15,406 nt of DNA, from the NCBI GenBank assembly GCA_964627845.1, contig CAZVKL010000023.1:1-15406 (forward strand), read 5' to 3'. A program made the position numbers and the translations under genes. Positions 12,716 to 15,406 of the stretch are shown piece by piece. Origin of the DNA: DUUI01 sp964627845 (GTDB lineage Bacteria; Bacillota_I; Bacilli_A; Erysipelotrichales; Erysipelotrichaceae). Each line of letters begins with the position of its first letter. Position 1 is the first letter of the stretch. Below the pieces are notes generated by a model that ran no database searches, was not told the origin of the DNA, and worked only from the letters and a program-made list of their open reading frames with translations.

Positions 12716-14862
12716 TGGATTCCATTGAAGTCTTAATTAAACGAAAAATATATTCGAGTGATAATTTTTATCGTGTCTACTTGGTTAAGATGAACGATAA
12801 AACTGAAAAGAGTCTTGTCGCAGTGGGCTATGTGCCAGAACTGGAAATCGATCAATTATATATTTTAGAAGGTCATTATATCGAACATTACAAATATGGA
12901 CTTCAGTTTCAAATTGAAAACTATCAGCGACTCATAGCGAATACGAAAGAAAGTTTGATTAAATATTTAAGTGGACCCCTGTTTACTGGGATTGGCAAGA
13001 TAAAAGCTGAACGCATTATCGATCACTATGGAGAGGATTTTTTAATTGATATTCAAAACAATCCTGACTTTGTGTTTGATGATGATTTTTTATCGTTTGA
13101 GAATCAAGAAACGTTACGCCAACAATTAACGAGTCAAGTCGAGCTTGAAAAACAAATTAACTTCTTGACTCAAAATGGGATCACCATGCGTCAATCCTTA
13201 AAAATTGAATCAACCTATGGCAAAGAAGCGATTGAAAAATTGAAAGAAAATCCTTATCGAATGATTGATGAAGTCGATGGGATAGGATTTAATACCTGCG
13301 ACAAACTTGCGCGAAGTCTAGGTTTTGCGTTAGATGACCCCTTAAGAATTCAAGCGATCTTAGTGTATGAAGTGTTATCGGATTGTTTATCGGCAGGCTC
13401 AACTTATTCGAATCTTGATCGTTTAATGCAGCGTGTTCAAAAATACCAGGTTGAACAAAGTCATTTTGAACCTCAGTTAGAGAAGACCATTGAAGATGGA
13501 CGATTAATCATTGAAGGTCGAGATATTTATCACAAGAGTCAATATCAAGCTGAAATTATTTGTGCTAACTATTTTCGAGAAATGCCAAGAATTCCTATCA
13601 CGCCACGTTTAGAAAATTGTGTGGACTTAATTAAGATGTATGAACAAAAGAATCATATTGTTTTTGATCAATCTCAAATCGATGCCATATTAAACTTTTT
13701 TAATCACGATAAATCGTTGATCACAGGGGGTCCTGGTACGGGTAAAACAACGATTATCCATGCCATTATTTCGCTTTTTAGAGAAGCCTATCCACACTAT
13801 CATCTTGCGATTTGTGCGCCAACAGGACGAGCCGCAAAACGATTAAAAGAAATGGTGGAAGTTGAGGTCACAACCATTCACTCACTTTTAGAATGGAATT
13901 TAGAAACCAACACGTTTGCCAGAAATGAATCAAACCCCGTGTTAGCAGATGTCTTAATCATCGATGAGTTCTCAATGGTTGATAATTATGTGATGTCAGC
14001 CTTAGCGCTTGCGACACCACGAATACGTAAAATTCTCTTTATTGGGGATAAAGACCAGTTGCCATCGGTTGGTCCAGGTTTTTTAATTCGTGATGTCATT
14101 GAATCGAATCTATTTAAAGTATCTGTATTGAATGTGAATTATCGTCAAAATGAAGGGTCTCAGATTATTAATTTAGCCCAAAGCATCAACCAAGGTCAAT
14201 TTGACCAATCCCTCTGTAAAGAGGATGTAATGCTTTATCCATCGATTCAAAACTTAAAAAACGCCTTAGTTCAAATCGTTTCAACAGCCTTAGAGCGAGG
14301 GTATAGTATTGATGATGTTCAAGTTTTAGCCTCTAAATATGATGGGACTGAGGGCATTGATGAAATGAATCTGCTGCTTCAGAGAACCTTTAATCAACCT
14401 GCACCGCATAAGCGAGAGTTAAAGTTTAGTTACATGACATTTAGAGAAGGGGATAAATTACTCCAATTAAAAAATCAACCCGACGATTTTGTGTTTAATG
14501 GAGATATTGGAACCTTAGTTGAAATTGTCTATAAAGAAGAATCGGATGATAATAAGGAACATTTGATTGTCGATTTTGAAGGTACCATCGTTGAATATGA
14601 TCGAGAGTCAATGATTAACTTAAAACATGCGTATTGTATGTCGGTTCATAAATCACAAGGTTCAGAATATCCAATTGTTATTTTTATTGGTAGTCCACGT
14701 CATCGTTTTATGATGAATAAGCGTTTATTCTATACTGCCGTGACACGGGCGCGTAATAGTTTAATTTTGATTGGAACACCCACTATTTTTGAGTATGCTT
14801 CCAATTATGATCATTCACAACAGATCAAAACAAAACTCGTTGAAAGGGTCGAGTTAATGTGA
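12712..14862 (+). CDS. recD2: RecD2-type SF1B DNA helicase
   Basis: A 716-residue 5'-3' DNA helicase of the RecD2/YrrC type, which acts without RecBC. The N-terminal part (1-320) has a beta-rich start and helix-hairpin-helix stretches (LFTGIGKIKAERII and IDEVDGIGFNTCDKLA). The motor follows: Walker A GGPGTGKTT at 339-347, CAPTGRAAKR (Ia), IIDEFSMVD (Walker B), FIGDKDQLPSVGPG (III), NYRQ (IV), then SVHKSQGSEYP and FYTAVTRARNSL near the C-terminus (V/VI). Family members range from about 700 to 800 residues. In Bacillus RecD2 limits replication-fork and mismatch-repair problems. The start is either of two adjacent ATGs (12712 or 12715); the first overlaps the preceding stop. alaS follows after its own T-box. 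Confidence 0.95.
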   Translation: MMDSIEVLIKRKIYSSDNFYRVYLVKMNDKTEKSLVAVGYVPELEIDQLYILEGHYIEHYKYGLQFQIENYQRLIANTKESLIKYLSGPLFTGIGKIKAERIIDHYGEDFLIDIQNNPDFVFDDDFLSFENQETLRQQLTSQVELEKQINFLTQNGITMRQSLKIESTYGKEAIEKLKENPYRMIDEVDGIGFNTCDKLARSLGFALDDPLRIQAILVYEVLSDCLSAGSTYSNLDRLMQRVQKYQVEQSHFEPQLEKTIEDGRLIIEGRDIYHKSQYQAEIICANYFREMPRIPITPRLENCVDLIKMYEQKNHIVFDQSQIDAILNFFNHDKSLITGGPGTGKTTIIHAIISLFREAYPHYHLAICAPTGRAAKRLKEMVEVEVTTIHSLLEWNLETNTFARNESNPVLADVLIIDEFSMVDNYVMSALALATPRIRKILFIGDKDQLPSVGPGFLIRDVIESNLFKVSVLNVNYRQNEGSQIINLAQSINQGQFDQSLCKEDVMLYPSIQNLKNALVQIVSTALERGYSIDDVQVLASKYDGTEGIDEMNLLLQRTFNQPAPHKRELKFSYMTFREGDKLLQLKNQPDDFVFNGDIGTLVEIVYKEESDDNKEHLIVDFEGTIVEYDRESMINLKHAYCMSVHKSQGSEYPIVIFIGSPRHRFMMNKRLFYTAVTRARNSLILIGTPTIFEYASNYDHSQQIKTKLVERVELM

Positions 14863-14863
14863 T

Positions 14864-15068
14864 AAACTTCTTATGACGATGTAGTAATAGAGGCTTTAAT
14901 TTTAGAGACAAGATGGTTGGTGAAAATCTTGATTAATTTCTATGAACGCTCCGTTAAGTTTGAAGCTAATCACTTCCGTATTAAGGCGTTAACTTTAAAA
15001 GGTGCACACATTGTGTGAATAAGGATGGTACCGCGGTGAAAATCGTTCCTAATGGGGATGGTTTTTTT
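14864..15068 (+). ncRNA. T-box leader of alaS (alanine specifier)
   Basis: Stem I is recognisable from the AGTA bulge side (14883-14886) and the distal GGTTGGTG. The specifier loop GAAC-GCT has Ala codon GCT at 14948-14950. The lower helix can pair bases in 14864-14873 with 14955-14961. The antiterminator starts AGGATGGTACCGCGG (15022-15036) and pairs AGGA (15022-15025) with TCCT (15047-15050). The terminator forms between 15042-15049 and 15054-15062 with several G-U pairs and a bulge, followed by seven T (15062-15068). The bulge TGGT fits an ACCA tRNA end, and tRNA-Ala has A73, so specifier and acceptor agree. Confidence 0.93.
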
Positions 15069-15092
15069 ATTTTATATTAGAGGAGAATGTGA

Positions 15093-15406
15093 ATGAACCA
15101 TTTAAGTAGTAGTCAAATAAGAGAAAAATTCTTAGAATTTTTTAAATCAAAAAATCATATGATTGAACAAGGACATTCCTTGATTCCAAACAACGATCCA
15201 ACCTTGCTTTGGATCAATTCAGGGGTGGCAGCACTCAAGAAGTATTTTGATGGAAGTATTACCCCACAGAACAATCGAATTGCGAATGCCCAAAAAGCAA
15301 TCCGTTCTAATGATATTGAAAATGTTGGCAAGACCGCTCGACATCACACGTTCTTTGAAATGTTAGGCAATTTTAGTATTGGAGATTACTTTAAAAAAGA
15401 AGCCAT
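15093..15406 (+). CDS. alaS: Alanyl-tRNA synthetase (N-terminal part, runs off the window)
   Basis: The first 104 residues of a class II synthetase that charges tRNA-Ala. The start MNHLSSSQIREKFLEFF, then HSLIPNNDPTLLWINSGVAALKKYF and the motif around RHHTFFEMLGNFSIGDYFKKEA are hallmark AlaRS sequences from the catalytic domain. An AGGAGAA ribosome-binding site (15081-15087) precedes the ATG at 15093. An ATG at 15087 meets a stop immediately. The coding region continues past the window end. Control is by the Ala T-box directly upstream. Confidence 0.97.
   Translation, partial: MNHLSSSQIREKFLEFFKSKNHMIEQGHSLIPNNDPTLLWINSGVAALKKYFDGSITPQNNRIANAQKAIRSNDIENVGKTARHHTFFEMLGNFSIGDYFKKEA

Noticed and set aside
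14840..14868. TTGAAA-17-TAAACT as the alaS promoter
   Set aside because: The -10 is poor, and a start near 14875 would cut off the 5' strand of T-box stem I, so the real start may be upstream inside recD2.
1..15406. CRISPR array, insertion sequence, prophage, tRNA or rRNA genes
   Set aside because: No regularly spaced repeats, transposase, integrase, terminal inverted repeats, cloverleaf or rRNA segments were seen. The only tandem repetition is the 114-residue domain repeat in the surface protein.
1..15406. Use of the Mycoplasma code (TGA = Trp)
   Set aside because: TGA ends spx, the CPBP gene, recD2 and the ABC ATPase at family-appropriate points, and Trp is written TGG.

Overview
The window is about 15.4 kb of low-GC Gram-positive type DNA. 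Stop codons include TGA, so the standard bacterial code applies. Shine-Dalgarno sites are strong, and both trpS and alaS have T-box leaders. The content (spx, mnmA, recD2, alaS, yitT, rdgB, trmL) and the mnmA...recD2-alaS order fit Firmicutes/Bacilli, possibly a deep branch near Erysipelotrichia or the walled relatives of Mollicutes. The lineage is inferred from gene content only. An LPXTG-anchored surface protein argues for a cell wall. The sequence is a draft scaffold with a run of exactly 100 N at 9076-9175.

Layout. 1-1122 (+) is the 3' end of a sortase-anchored, isopeptide-stabilised surface protein. 1182-2000 (-) is a choline/thiamine-kinase-like phosphotransferase. 2065-3820 (+) holds rdgB and a gene fusing a four-helix membrane domain to a TrmL-type tRNA methyltransferase. 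3885-4364 (+) is a RidA-like protein with a four-cysteine tail. 4417-6026 (+) is a coupled pair, a YitT membrane protein and a TIM-barrel protein of unknown role. 6016-7294 (+) is metK behind a near-perfect promoter and a structured leader with a pseudoknot and terminator. 7277-10409 (-) is a trpS-led unit: Trp T-box, trpS, then across the assembly gap an ABC exporter ATPase (only its end visible) and its permease. 10427-14862 (+) is spx, mnmA, a CPBP membrane protein and recD2. 14864-15406 (+) is an Ala T-box and the start of alaS.

How the genes work together. Most of the window concerns translation and nucleotide housekeeping: tRNA charging (trpS, alaS), tRNA wobble modification (trmL, mnmA), SAM supply for methylation (metK), nucleotide-pool sanitation (rdgB), DNA repair (recD2), thiol-stress control (spx) and reactive-metabolite clearance (ridA). 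RNA-based transcription attenuation recurs at trpS, alaS and apparently metK. No mobile element, CRISPR array, tRNA or rRNA was seen.

The most promising item for novelty is the metK leader, whose predicted fold I cannot match to a SAM riboswitch class from memory. Next are the DUF1461-TrmL fusion and the RidA protein with a CxxC-x4-CxxC tail.
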